Part shown: one piece after another, positions 11,041 to 22,795 of the stretch | Position numbering within the stretch: position 1 is the first letter of the stretch | Layout of the letters: the number at the start of each line of letters is the position of its first letter | Source: Rugalucina vietnamica | Taxonomy: Eukaryota; Mollusca; Bivalvia; Lucinida; Lucinidae | Assembly: GCA_964017185.1 (NCBI GenBank) | Contig: OZ024870.1 | Location: 28,419,621 to 28,483,620, forward strand | Length of the DNA stretch: 64,000 bases | Direction of reading: 5' to 3' | Translations under genes and position numbers: made by a program | Notes under the pieces: model-generated | What the model was told of the DNA's origin: nothing | The model's database searches: none | The model's input: only the letters and a program-made list of their open reading frames with translations

Positions 11041-11615
11041 AGACTAGTTGTCAAATGCTGAAAAAGATCTTAACTTGTTGAGTTTTCATGGACAAAACGC
11101 AAGAGAAACGCGGTTCCTGAGCTCCAAACGTAGAAAGGACGCTGCAGAAACGTAGTAAGCGTAGGCAAAGCGTAGTCAAAGCATAGACAGAAATCCCTTG
11201 ACGTCGCGGAAGCGTAGCTGATGCGGCTTGGGGATTCCTAAAGCGCCGTAGAAGCGCTGTAGTAGCGCGACAAGAACGTCGCTAGCGTAGCGAGAACGTA
11301 GTCAAAGCGTACTAGAAGCGTACTAAAAGCGTTGGAATCCTATTTTTTTTTCACATGACGGCGTTTCCACGGCGTTTCACAAGTTTTTTATGAACGCCAT
11401 GAACGTAGTGGAAACGCCGTCCAGTGGAATGGGGGTATACTATAACGTTTATGTTACTGAGTTGTCCCATTTGGAGAAAAAACTGCTCACAATGTCATTT
11501 TAATTGTATCTCATACAGACTTGTTGTCTGGGCGGTGAATATTGTTCTGATTGTACAAATTTTTGACCAATGCTTACTTTTATCTCTTTAAGAAAGATTA
11601 GACAATATTATTATT

Positions 11616-11850
11616 TGAGCCAACGCATGAGAAAACCAACAATTTGCTTATGCGAAAAAAAGGCGCAGAACAGCTTCGCGGTAACCGCGAAGCTGATCAG
11701 CGCCTTTGTTTTCGCTATACGGATAGTACAATCCTTCTCCTTAATTCTGAAATTTCAAGTCTCTAGGCTGCTTCTGTGACGGAACAGGCCGGTTTATGTC
11801 GGACGTGGTCGGAAACCCAATTTGTTGGGTTTTGCCATGCACAGGCTCAT
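11616..11850 (+). mobile_element. Family A hairpin MITE, copy A3
   Basis: TGAGCCAACGCATGAGAAAA at the left and TTTTGCCATGCACAGGCTCA at the right are inverted termini. The centre GCTTCGCGGTAACCGCGAAGC is a hairpin extended by GGCGCAGAACA / TGATCAGCGCC arms. Confidence 0.85.
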
Positions 11851-12212
11851 TTCTTTTTTCTGAAACCTTCTAGAATGTTGCCTAAATCTTAACTTTTTAT
11901 CGCAGTGTATAAATACGTGCAAGTCGGTTAAGATTGCCACGGTAATCTCGGTAATAAGCATAGATAAATAGATAATTACACCTTGTGCTGTTTAGATAAA
12001 ACACCGGTAAGATATTTGGTAGGAACTTACGGCACCGATTGTGTTAACATAATATTTCAAAGCTGATTTATTTTATGCTAAGAAATTAACATTTTAGCTA
12101 AGTAAACAGTTTGAAAAAGAAAATCAAAAACGTCAGAAATTCCATAGACTTTAATGTATTCTCATGTTTACAAGAATACGTGTATGTTCTATTCAAATCT
12201 TATGTTTTTGGC

Positions 12213-12247
<35 letters not shown>

Positions 12248-12640
12248 CGAAGTTAAATGAAAAGGGAAAGCCAGTTTTTGGTCAACGTAACCCTTGATGT
12301 GCGTAATAAAAATATTGTATTAGGTGTTCAATTGAAATTAATGCGTATTTTACCATTGACTGTTTTAAGGTCACGTCGTAATAATTGCATGTACTTTGCA
12401 CATGAACTGTCAAAGAAATTAGGTTAACAATCAAAGTTTAAGCTGCACTGGTGGTAAACAATAAATAAACAGATAGGCGGATTGCTTTGTGACTTTAACG
12501 GCTGTCCTAAATGACAAAAATTGTGCACCAATGATATATTGTCAGTACAATGATCTCTCCAAAGTAAAATTAAAACTAAATAAAACAAAAATAAAATAAA
12601 TCAGAGACCCAATGATCCTGAGAACGCTCGCCTAAGATTT
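11851..12640. other. Intronic sequence with a (TTA)n microsatellite
   Basis: (TTA)n at about 12218-12246. Otherwise AT-rich with no gene seen. Confidence 0.5.
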
Positions 12641-13790
12641 GGTCTTTGAAAAATGACATTGGCTGAGGCCACTTTGGCAAAAGTCAAAGATAATCTTTAC
12701 CTCTATGAATACTCACAAAACTTCATTTAATCAGAAAACTGACTGTATCTACCAATTTTTAGGTTACACGCTACATAAATTCAATGTTTTTGACTTTTTC
12801 CTATTGAAAAACCAAACTTACCATATTTGACCTTGCAATAAAATAGATCAAGGTAAACCCAATGTTTATAATTATAAACTATAAAGGGCCAGAGTCCCTG
12901 ATGCTACATACCAAAGTTTCATTGAAATCGGTCCATCGGTTCCAGGGAAGATGATTTTTAAGGTTTTTACCATATACTGGCATGGTCGTCATCTTGGTCA
13001 TGTGAACTTAGCAATTTATATAAAGTTTGGTTCCCCTTTTCTATGGATACTCCACGTAAAATTTGGTTTTGATTGGCTTAGTGGTTTCTTATGTAAATGA
13101 CATTTGGCTTGACGTTCAATAGACTTCATTTACTCAATAAGTTGACTGCATCTACCTACTTTCAGATTACAGGCTACAAAGCTGTTTGGAAAAATCCAAT
13201 ATTTCCACTTTTACCCACTGAAAAGCCATATGTGACCATATTTGACATTGCCGTAAAATATGTCAAGGTCAAACAAAAGTCATGATTTATACAACTTATG
13301 ATGGGTCCTTTATGCTACAAACCAAGTGAAAATCATTGAAATCGGTCCAACGGTTCATCGTCACCTTAGCGCAAAAACAGTGTAAGTGACATTTTGGCCA
13401 AAATCACTTTTTTGCATAAATGGATACCTAATATCAAGATACATGACCTGGAGAAGTATTACAACTGGATTCAATCTTAATCCAAAGTTATTTTATTCTT
13501 TTTTAAAAAAAGTTCCATGTATCTTACGTTACTCATAGATGAGACCAATAGTAAGATGTTTTCAAGCTGCTTTTTGTTATGCCTATATGTGAAATACTCA
13601 AATCAAAAAAGTTTTTTGTCTCTCATGAAAAGTAAGCAGTTACACTGTTTTGCGCTAAGGTGACAATATGGGCATGGCGGTAACCTGGACCATTTATACA
13701 AACTTTGGTTCCCCTTCTTAAGGATACTCCACAAGGAGTTTGGCTTTGATTGGCCCATTGGTTTCAAAGAAGCTGCTTGAACATTGTTGT
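12641..13790 (+). mobile_element. Tandem-core (pearl-like) repeat fragment
   Basis: Two diverged units about 412 bp apart (GAAATCGGTCCATCGGTTCC near 12925 and 13336) share CATGGTCGTCATCTTGGTCATG, the GTTTGGTTCCCC segment and GATTGGC(T/C)(T/C)A with the larger arrays at 48442-50490 and 59541-61178. It lacks the microsatellite tail. A separate MITE is inserted at 13361-13663. Confidence 0.7.
13361..13663. mobile_element. 303-bp MITE, TIR TCACCTTAGCGCAAAA
   Basis: TCACCTTAGCGCAAAAACAG at the left and, inverted from 13663, TCACCTTAGCGCAAAACAGT form 24-25 bp inverted repeats differing by one base of an A-run. The sequence either side (ACGGTTCATCG / CAATATGGGCATGG) belongs to the host tandem-core repeat, so this is a nested insertion. 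No coding capacity. Confidence 0.8.
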
Positions 13791-14480
13791 CAACGACGAT
13801 AACGACGGTACTTCAGTGTTGCATTTAAGGTACAATGCCTTGTCGATCTAGTCCACGCACCTTTTGCACAAACCTCGTAAAATATGAACACCGCTGAAAA
13901 TATGTTTTGGCATTAACATTTACGAGCAGTTCCGCGCATGTTTTCTATTCGCACGATATGCGTTCAAACTGTGATAAAATGTTATGATAAAATATACAGG
14001 AAACAAGATTTTTGCAAGGCTTGCAAATATTTTTGAATAAAGTAACCTGCTTTGTATGCCTTACAGCTTTTGTATGCCTCGTATTTTAACAAACGCAATC
14101 ACTCACAATGCACTATGCTATATCCGGGTCTTTGTTGTGGTTGCATAAATAATCCTACTTTTAAGCCTAACTTCTTTAGTTTTGCAATTCTTTAATTCTT
14201 TTCTTTGTTTCCTGCTTGACAGATGCAATAAATTATGGACAATCGTTATACCTGTCAAACGGACTATTTTTCATCTCAAAATGTGTTCTAGTTTTCTCAG
14301 ATTAATGGTAATTGTTTAAAAGTGGTTCACTGGGCAATCGGTTCGACCACCTTGTCACATGTCGTACCGCGAAGCGGTCCCACGCTCAATCATTTCTTTC
14401 ACGAAGGTTTGGTCATGCTGAAAATATAACAACGGCCATTCAAGTATCCCTCTTCCACTGATTCAAGAAATCATTTGTAC
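13791..14480. other. Intronic sequence, nothing recognised
   Basis: AT-rich, no coding frame or clear repeat structure up to the inverted-repeat element at 14483. Confidence 0.4.
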
Positions 14481-14482
14481 AT

Positions 14483-14699
14483 TATAGCTCGATTTTGATC
14501 TGAGACGCGTCAAAAGATCGATGAGTCCATGAAGTAGCATGTGAAAGGTAAATCAGTACGAAATTCTGCAGATTTTTCGTTACACTTCGGTTGCACGTAC
14601 AGTAAATATTTGTACAGTTACCATCTACATATCCTTTCACGTGCTACTAAGTATACTATTCGATCTTTTGACGCATCTGAGGTCAAAATCGAGCTATAG
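14483..14699. mobile_element. Palindromic MITE, arms of about 70 bp
   Basis: TATAGCTCGATTTTGATCTG at 14483 pairs with the inverted CTGAGGTCAAAATCGAGCTATA ending at 14699. Pairing continues through GCGTCAAAAGATCGA and AGTAGCA(T/C)GTGAAAG. The central spacer is about 80 bp. No coding. Confidence 0.75.
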
Positions 14700-14966
14700 T
14701 GGTTTAAGTATTATGTTTTGCGTTATACATATATTACTACCAAAAGCAAACTCAAAAACAGTCATACTGGGAAGTGGCCTACCCAGTTAAAAATTCAAAC
14801 ATCCAATAGACCAAATTAGATATTGACAATACCCCTATAGAACATAACAGTAAAATTAATGCAGTATTTGCTCTTACCACGCTGTCCGCAGCAAAGGTTG
14901 TACTGACTTTTTGAAGGAGGAATCTTCATATAGGTAAAAATACTGAAATCTATTGTGAAAATTATC

Positions 14967-14985
14967 TTGTTGTTGTTGTTGTTGT

Positions 14986-15050
<65 letters not shown>

Positions 15051-15060
15051 GTGGTGGTTG
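14967..15060. repeat. (TTG)n(ATG)n compound microsatellite
   Basis: TTG units pass directly into about 22 ATG units and then GTG/ATG. The long Met or Ile runs in open frames here are artefacts of this repeat. Confidence 0.95.
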
Positions 15061-15845
15061 CAATGATAATGGTGATGATAATAATGGTCTGTTTCAGTTT
15101 CATAAACTATTATCTTCTACCATGTCAACTGTTTACGGTGACAGTATAGGTAAGCTCAAAGGCTACCTTTACTGTTTTTGGACCTGTCAATCTCAGTTAC
15201 TTTGGCTCTCTTCCCTGTTCTGTCGTTTTGTCAAATACTTCTGCCTTGGGTGTACTAACCTGCCTCTCGGAGGCTTTCCCAGTATGAGTGTGTTACACGG
15301 CTCGACCGATCCAATAAGACCTTTGTTGTTGGCCGTGGACGGCATTAACTGAATAATTCAATAAAACTCAGCCAATTAAGGTTCAGTATTTTACTGTCGG
15401 AAAACTTGTGGTTTGGCTTCTTTCACTGCCTAAAAGTATAATAGTTTATTTTATACTTTACAGTGAAAACCAATGTATATCAAAATTTGATAAAATTGGT
15501 ATTTTCATTGATATGAAATTTCACTGATATCAAATCTCACTGATATCAAAAGTCACTAGTGACTGATATCAGCCTATATCTTTACTGTAGATTTTGGATT
15601 ACTTCTGACGTTTCCATTTACTTGACGTCATTAAATTTGTCTCACTTCAGAAATTCAAACGCCTATAACTCCGTTATTTATGAACGAAAACATAAAGTGT
15701 GGGTATTCATTTTCTTAGTTAGAACATAAGGAACAATGTGGTACCAAAATTATTTGTGTTTTCAAAAGTTTTTGGATTTTGCATTTTCACCGCCTGCCTT
15801 GTGAATTGGAAAATGCCAATGTATTGTATAAAATAAAAAGAAAAT
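15061..15845. other. Intronic sequence with GATATCA repeats
   Basis: No exon of the Asn-rich gene could be supported. Around 15508-15575 the word TGATATCA / TTGATATGAAATTTCAC recurs several times. Confidence 0.4.
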
Positions 15846-15992
15846 TTGCTTTTTTTCGATGAATACCAAATATATTTCATCTCGTGAGTTGAAAACATAA
15901 AAAATTTCACTCGTGCTGCGCACTCGTGAAAATTCTGATGTTTTCAACTCACTCGATGAAATATATTTGGTATTCACCTCAAAAAAGCAAAT
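15846..15992. repeat. Near-perfect 147-bp palindrome
   Basis: TTTGCTTTTTTCGATGAATA at the left pairs with the inverted end GGTATTCACCTCAAAAAAGC. Pairing continues through CCAAATATATTTCATC, GAGTTGAAAACAT and TTTCAC(T)CGTG to the centre GTGCTGCGCAC. Long arms with few mismatches imply a recent or hairpin-prone foldback element. Confidence 0.8.
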
Positions 15993-16086
15993 ATCCTCTA
16001 TGTAACACTAACTTGAAATGTTTAAACATGCTCGATGAGTATTTGTTTCCACGTTATACACGTTATATTTATTCATATGAAGCAGA

Positions 16087-16088
<2 letters not shown>

Positions 16089-16138
<50 letters not shown>
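16089..16138. repeat. Poly(A) run of about 50 bases
   Basis: Uninterrupted A homopolymer. It is not preceded by a recognisable retroposed gene. Homopolymer length may be uncertain in assembly. Confidence 0.9.
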
Positions 16139-16140
<2 letters not shown>

Positions 16141-16218
16141 GATGAATTCTATTGATATGAAAGTCATGAAAATTATACAAATTAAGACAGGTCCTAACCT
16201 AGACACCACGGGTGAGGT

Positions 16219-16242
16219 GGCGGGGGGGGGGGGGGGGGGGGG
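16219..16242. repeat. Poly(G) run of about 22 bases
   Basis: Homopolymer G 80 bases after the poly(A) run. Possibly a G-quadruplex former or an assembly-sensitive site. Confidence 0.9.
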
Positions 16243-16920
16243 TAAGAAAGTGACAATTCAACACTACACAAAATAGGACAGTACGTAGGAAGGCTAGCTC
16301 TTTCCAAACAAGGTGACAATCCTAGTCATATAAAATTGGATTCGTAGTAAATTCAAAAGATGGGTGTGCTGCGACAGAATGGCATTTTTTTATCATTAAT
16401 GTTAGGTCTTCCATGCGTCACAACAAAATATACCGATGACATTGAAAGGTTAATTATTTATGTGAAGTTAATCAGCATATCAAATCTTAATTAGTATTTG
16501 TCTAAGACGTTTATAGTGATATAAACAATGATTTCCTTAGCTGACACCAGACCGTGTGACTGAAACAACCGTTAAAATCAGTACATTTTTTTCTTGGCTA
16601 AATATAAATGAAAATAAAACAAATTATGAAAATTACTCATAAATTAAATACCAAAGGCAAAACTATTTCAAATAGATCCATAAAATCACTAGTGCGTTCT
16701 GATTAATTTTTTGATTTATCTGTCAGTAAAAAGTATGTTTGAGTTAAACTTTCCGTGTTAATTAAAAAGTGTAAGCAATAATGTGCCTTTATTTAGACAT
16801 GCCACGTGTCACGTTTCTGTTCGGTTGCTCCATAGTGATGAAACGCCCGTTCAAAATTTCGAAAGAGACGCCCATAAATAATGTATAAATGGAAAATGAA
16901 AATAACTGTTTGCCTACATT
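16243..16920. other. Intronic sequence, nothing recognised
   Basis: AT-rich and without coding character. Confidence 0.4.
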
Positions 16921-17160
16921 GGGACACGTGGAGCATTAAAACTGAAATACAAACGAAAGGAAAAGGTGCAAGCAGAGTGAAATTCGAACCATAAAAACCA
17001 AGAAGGGAAACACCCAATGTAACAAATAAGTACTAATATAACTGATCGGAGAGGTCCGAGTGAGCATCACATTAACCGTGCTTAAACAAACGCCAATACA
17101 AAGAAAAGAGAATCACAACAGAAGTTCCAACTTTGAACGGTCAATGATTGAATTAGTGTG
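16921..17160 (-). mobile_element. Decayed Penelope-like tail, 100 bp before the giant exon
   Basis: Matches the inverted tail copy at 35601-36306 in order (AAGGTGCAAGCAGAGTGAAA ~ the Lys/Gln-like segment, ACCACAACAGAAGTTCCAAC-type segment, TTTGAACGGTCAATGATTGA ~ TTGGAACGATCAGTAACACA). Strongly diverged, so old. It ends about 100 bp before the acceptor at 17258. Confidence 0.5.
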
Positions 17161-17258
17161 GAAATGAGCTTATACTGTATAAAACAATACAAATACACGA
17201 ACGACTTAGCGTGACTGTATTTGTTTACAACTGGTTAATGCATTTTGATTTTTTGCAG

Positions 17259-18355
17259 GTACAAACTGGTTCCCATGGAAACACAAACCTGTTTTACCAC
17301 ATTTCGTGCACCATCTTCCAGTGATGAAACCACTTCCGCCGCCATTTCCAATTATACCAAAGCCATTTCTACATGGACCAGCGCCAATCATCAACCCTGG
17401 ACCAAAGTTTCCGATTGCTAAGCCCCTGCCAATAATTGGGATGAAACCGATATGGAAACCAATGAAATCAATATGGAAACCAATGAAACCAATATGGAAA
17501 CCAATCATCGCAAAACCGTTTATTAGACCTGTAACAATAGTTACGAAGCCTAAAATTATTCCGCTCCAAATAATAAAACCAAAGATTTTTCGTCTACCTC
17601 CTATGATTCAAACTGTACGACGGCCTACAGTGAAAGTTCAACAGCCACAAGTGGTACCGCCAGTGAATCCATTTCCAACGCCTGGACAACCAATACCGCC
17701 ATCACCAAGTGTACCCCGTGTTGTCACAGTACCGAGACCCCCGCTGCAACCGCAACCCGTGGCACCCTTCTTACCGGGTCCATCACCTCAGACACCACCT
17801 GAAATACCAAGACCAGTGCCACAACCGCAACCAGAAGTTCCATACCTTAATAGAGTACCAGAACCCGCGCCGCAGCCACAACCGCAACCCGAAGTTCCAT
17901 ACCTGCCACAACCGCAACCCGAAGTTCCATACCTTAATAGAATACCAGAACCCGCGCCACTGCCACAACCGCAACCCGAAGTGCCGTTCCTAAACACAGT
18001 CCCAGGTCCTTCGTCTCAGCCACAGCCTGAAGTCCCAGGACCTATGCCACAACCGCAACCCGAAGTTCCATACCTTAGTACAGAACCAAGACCTGTTGCA
18101 CAGCCGCTACCAGAAGTCCCGTACCAAAATACAGTACCTGATCCACAACCTCAACCTGGAGTTTACACAGTACCCGGACCTTCGCCCGAACAACTACCGG
18201 AAGTACCATTTTTAAATACAGCCCCCGGACCTGCGCCGCAACCACAACATGAAAGACCATTCATAAATCAAGCGCCACAACAACCCGTGATTATTCCACC
18301 GCCACTACGCCAAGGGTCATCTGCTCCAGTTAGACGTACATTAAACAACAACAAT

Positions 18356-18388
<33 letters not shown>

Positions 18389-21300
18389 TGGAATAGCATC
18401 AGTGCTTTCAAAGGCAATAACAACTTTAACAATAACAACCTGTTTAATAACGCTCCTCCTAAGTTCGTGCCATCGACGAGAAATGAGCATTTTGACTTTC
18501 CTCCAGTGCCCAGCAAAGGAACAGCTTCAGTGGTTCGACGCACAAGGAACAACAATAACAACAACAACAATAACAATAATAATAACAACAATAACAACAT
18601 GAATAATGCTAACAACAATAACAATAATGCTAACAACAACAACAATAATAATAATGGGAATAACAATAATAATAATAATAATAACAACAACAACAACAAC
18701 AACATGAATAGTAATAACAACAATAACAATAATGCTAACAACAATAACAACAACAAAAACAACATGAAGAATAATAATAACAATAACGTTAACAACAAAA
18801 ACAATAATAACAACAATAACAATAACGTTAACAACAATAACAATAATAACAACATCGTAAGGAGTCGCAGCAACATTCAGAAAAATAGCTTTAAAAATGC
18901 GAATAATAATAATCGTAATGACAGAAATAATAACAACAATATAAAAAGTTATCGCGGCAACAGGATTTCTAACGACATTCGAAACAATAACAATCGCAGT
19001 AATAGAGACAGCAACAGCAACAATAATATCATCGGTTTCAATCCAAAGCGAAGGGTAAGAGAACGAAATAATTTCAACAACAACAACAACAACATTGGCC
19101 AGCCAAGTTTCATTCCTGAGTGGGATATAGTGCGCGATTTGCGAAGGCCTTCGCGTGGCAACAATAATGAACTAAATAACCTGTTCAATAATGGCAGAAA
19201 CACTGGAAAACCCGTTTTTATAACAGGGATCAATAGTCCTCCAAATTCTTATTTTAACAATATAAATAACAATTTCTATGGTGAAATGGCACCCAAAGGC
19301 AGGGCTGTGGCTGATGTTGACACTGTAATGATACAAGGCAGAACTGCACTTGGAGGCCGCATGACCAATAACAACAATAACAACAATATGAGGAATAACA
19401 ATAATGAAAGAAGGACAGTTCTTATGGTTGACGTAATTCCTTCTAGCCCTGCAGTAGGGTCGAGTCTGATGCCACAAACTGACAGGCTTACACTGGGAAC
19501 TGCTCCTGGTGTTGATTATCTTTCTCGCTCTAATAATGTAGCAAGAGACAAAGGGATCATGGGTAACACAAATACTAATATGAATAATGAGGGAAACGTG
19601 TACACAAGAGGTCAGCCCGTGACCGATATCGGACTGCTGACATCGGGCGGTGAGTTCCCCCAGGCTGATACTTTGGCGCCCCCAAATAGAGATAACACTG
19701 GAAGGGGAAACAATAACTTCGAACGAAACTTGAATAATAATGCTGGCAAAAGGGGTTTAGGTGTTCAACCCGATATTCCTATTTCTCATCTAACAAGTGA
19801 TATTCGTTCTGGGTCAGATGTTCTGTCACAAACAAGGGGTGGATTTGATGGTGCAAATAATAATTACAACGCCATAAATGAGAATGCTGGTGGAAAATCT
19901 ACAATAACACATATAGCGCCTGACGTCGGATTACCTCAGCTAAATAGTGTGGCTGGCACTAGGACAGGGAGGGGAGAAACTATTCAGGACGTTGCAACAT
20001 TCAAAAGCCTTTCGAATACTAACAATAACAAGAACAACAATAATGCAATGGATAACTTAAATGAAAGAGGTTCTGTAATAACCGTTGATGTCACCCCAAC
20101 AGGTCCGGGTGTACCGACCAGTGGTGCAACACTTCCTCGTGGTAGCAGTGACAGTGGACTCGTCCCAGGTTCCGATTATTTATCACCTGATATCGGCGGC
20201 GTTCCGCTTGAAACAATGACTAGTGCTAGGCCTGTAAAAGCTATCCCCGAAGCTATTCAGGGTGGCGCAGAGTTCAAAGGCCTTTCCAACGCTAACAATA
20301 ACCGGAACAACAACAATAATGCAATGAATAACAATAATGGTGGAGGTGCTTTAATTACAGTTGACATTATGCCAGTTGATCCTTCTCTACCGACGAGTAA
20401 TACGCCAAGTGCTAGTATCCTCGATCGTGGTATTGCACCTGGTGTTGATTATCTATCAAAACCTAGAAATACAGTCAGAGACAAACAATTGATTGGTAGT
20501 GGCAATATAAATGTAGGCGATATGGGTTCACAAGCCCAAGTACCATCGAAAACCATTAGCCCAGGCGGTGGTGACATGTTGGGTCCCTTGCAGGCCCCAG
20601 ATGGTGGTGTGTATCCTCCAGTAAGTGAACTTTTTTCAATGGATGCAGGACAGCAACTACCAAAAGCTGGAGTCGACGGTTTAAACAGCAATTTCGAACC
20701 TGTGAATGCGAATGCTGGTGGAAAACGGCAGCGTGGGCAAATTGCGCCTGGTAGCACTAGCCGTCTTGAACCCCCACATGGCAGTGACACTCTTGGTAGT
20801 AAAAGGACTTTAGACCTTCCACCGGCAGATGTTATTATCCCGATCGGTAGAGATTCAAAACAAAGAATGGTTGGAATCGCAGGAGAGATGCAGGGTGAAG
20901 TTGTATTAGGAAGCCCCTCAAACAATAACAATAATTTTATCAACAATAACAATAATAATAACAACAATAATAATGCAAGGGCTGTAACAAAAACAATTGA
21001 CATTATTTCGTCTGTTCCTGATGCGTCACGTGGCGCTAATATACATGTGCATGGAGATAGCAAAGCACATGCTCACATTAGTAATGCATTTATTCCTAGC
21101 AATGACGTTGTAAAGCGAACAATGTCTGGACCAAAACGTGAACCTATCATGACCGAACCAATGATAGTAAATACTGGTGAGAGCAGTAAAACTGGTAGTG
21201 CGTCTAGCCCTGTTGATGGAAGAAAGACTGGCCTGCTTCCCGAGAATAATATTACGCCACTTGGTAAAGACATGTCAGTCGGGAATATTCCATCCAGAGT

Positions 21301-22330
21301 TACAAGTGCTAGATATGATAGGTTGAAACCAAATAGTGGCATAGGTATTGATGTGTTCTCGGCTGCTGGTCAAATGGGTGATACAGGATTTGGCGCTGAT
21401 AGAACGTCACCCCTTGAACAACCTCTTGGCATTCCTCTATCTTCTGATCTGCAAACAGCTGGTATAGACACAGGGGCGCCATTAGAGCCAATACGCCCAG
21501 CCTCACAAGGTTTTGCTAATGATGTGGCTAGTGGCATCACTAGACATGATAGTTTGAAATACGATGCACGCGAAATGGGAATTGGTGCTGATGCAATGTC
21601 CGTACTGGGATCTACAAACAGGGGATTTGAGCCAAATGATGTGTTTGCACCACAATATAGAGACATGGCCGGTAGTGTAAGTGAAGTTGGAAGGACAGCT
21701 GACAGACAGATTATGAAGGGCAATACAGGGGAATTCGGTCGAAATATAGCTTCATCAGCAATTGGTTCTACAAATAGAGGGGTTGAGCCAATTGACGCAT
21801 TTGCACCCCAATATAGAGACATGTCCGGTGGATTCGGTGAAGCTGGAAGGACAACTGGTAGACAGGCTATGAATACTGTGGCTTTCGGTCAAAGTAAACC
21901 TTTCTCGGCAAGTGGCTCAGTCGTTAGCGGTGGAATGTCTGGGGAAACGATTTCTAATTCGCTTTCGCCCACCGGCTCACTTTCACGGCCGTGGGAAATC
22001 AATGGAGCAACAGTACCGGCGAGTGATGTCAGCGTCCGTACTGGCTCTAACACTATGCAACAAAATACAAATACAAACACAGGCGGTGGTGATGGTCGCG
22101 TAATAACCATAGAAGTTACGCGACCATCTGGAAGACAAGCCCCAAGACATGATCCGTTTGATCCGGCAGTTTTTGGCATTTTTAGAAACAGTGGGCCTTT
22201 GTCAGGAAGTGAATACAACAGTGCGAGAGGCATGAGCAGGAATTATAACAGGAACACATTTAACAGCCGTAATCGTAACAATCGTAATCGGTATAACAAT
22301 AACAATAATAACAATTATAATGCTCGGTGA
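17259..22330 (+). CDS. Main exon of a 1,708-residue Asn/Pro-rich secreted matrix-like protein
   Basis: Acceptor TTTTTTGCAG at 17258; stop TGA at 22328. Approximate protein positions: 20-36, a Trp/Lys/His-rich start (TNWFPWKHKP); 80-100, WKPM/IWKP repeats; 169-353, repeats of PQPQPEVPYL and PGP; 381-550, Asn runs of up to about 15-17 broken by Ala, Met, Val, Lys and Gly; 550-730, Asn with Arg/Lys-rich patches; 737, 956, 1048, 1261 and 1631, modules built on (I/V)-T-V-D-V; 1469 and 1522, a duplicated GSTNRG...FAPQYRDM module; end RYNNNNNNNYNAR. I find no cysteine and no transmembrane helix after the signal peptide. Asn-rich and PQ-rich extracellular proteins occur in mollusc shell and byssus matrices, so a matrix or biomineral role is a reasonable inference. 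I recognise no named family. Long Leu-rich frames on the other strand are mirrors of the Asn codons. Confidence 0.85.
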
Positions 22331-22795
22331 AATGTTTGTCAAGTACATTTATTTTTGCTTATGTTTAATACATTTTTTCTTTTGTACTGGTCCACTCTGT
22401 TGTCTTATTCCAACAAACGATAATGTGGAAATATAAATGAATGCACTTAATAATTTTGCTAAGTTAAATCAGAAAAAAGAACCAAATTATTCTATTTAAA
22501 TGTTTGAGTTGATGCTTTACGTCACAGTCAACAGTTATGGTCATGTCGCGATGTTGCCTCCATTTTATGGAACTTTTACCCTAGGATGTAATGACATTCA
22601 AAAGTGCTTCAGATATAACCACCCAATGGTTTGACTTGTAATCACGTTTCCTGGGCAGGCTCAGACCCGAGCGGTAAACCAATAATCATCAGATAAGCTT
22701 TGCCTGGAGAACCTAATTATAGTACATCGCATCACTCTGTACATATAAAGTGTAAATCAGTTGCTCAATCTATCAATGAGTCTGACCGTTGTGCA

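Larger units (their letters stand above)
10271..11438. mobile_element. CGTAG-rich TA-flanked DNA transposon with an internal promoter
   Basis: 35-bp terminal inverted repeats with one mismatch: ATACCCCCATTCCACTGG at the left and, read inverted from 11438, the same 18 bases, both continuing to GGCGTTTCCACTACG. TA flanks the CCCCC...GGGGG core, fitting a TA target duplication. Between the ends the word CGTAG (often AACGTAG or GCGTAG) recurs dozens of times in three blocks: forward at about 10320-10590, inverted (CTACG) at 10610-10850 and forward again at 11095-11350. Between blocks two and three lie a TATA box and a short ORF (separate entries). Its length of 1.17 kb and tiny ORF suggest an internal deletion of a transposase-coding parent. 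It sits inside the intron of the Asn-rich gene. Confidence 0.8.

Noticed and set aside
14816-15149. Poly-Ile, poly-Asn and poly-Met frames
   Set aside because: Produced entirely by the TTG/ATG microsatellite.
15122-15155. Possible extra exon of the Asn-rich gene (ATGTCAACTGTTTACGGTGA ... GGTAAGC)
   Set aside because: A donor-like GTAAGC is present, but there is no acceptor or phase need; exon 1 joins exon 2 directly.
16089-16138. Poly(A) run as a processed-pseudogene tail
   Set aside because: No gene-like sequence precedes it; a simple homopolymer is sufficient.
15926-16276. 116-codon frame with poly-Lys and Gly run
   Set aside because: Formed by joining a palindrome, a poly(A) run and a poly(G) run.
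18268-18876. Minus-strand 202-codon poly-Leu open frame opposite the Asn-rich exon
   Set aside because: It is the reverse complement of AAC/AAT codons; no start context, splice site or conservation argument.
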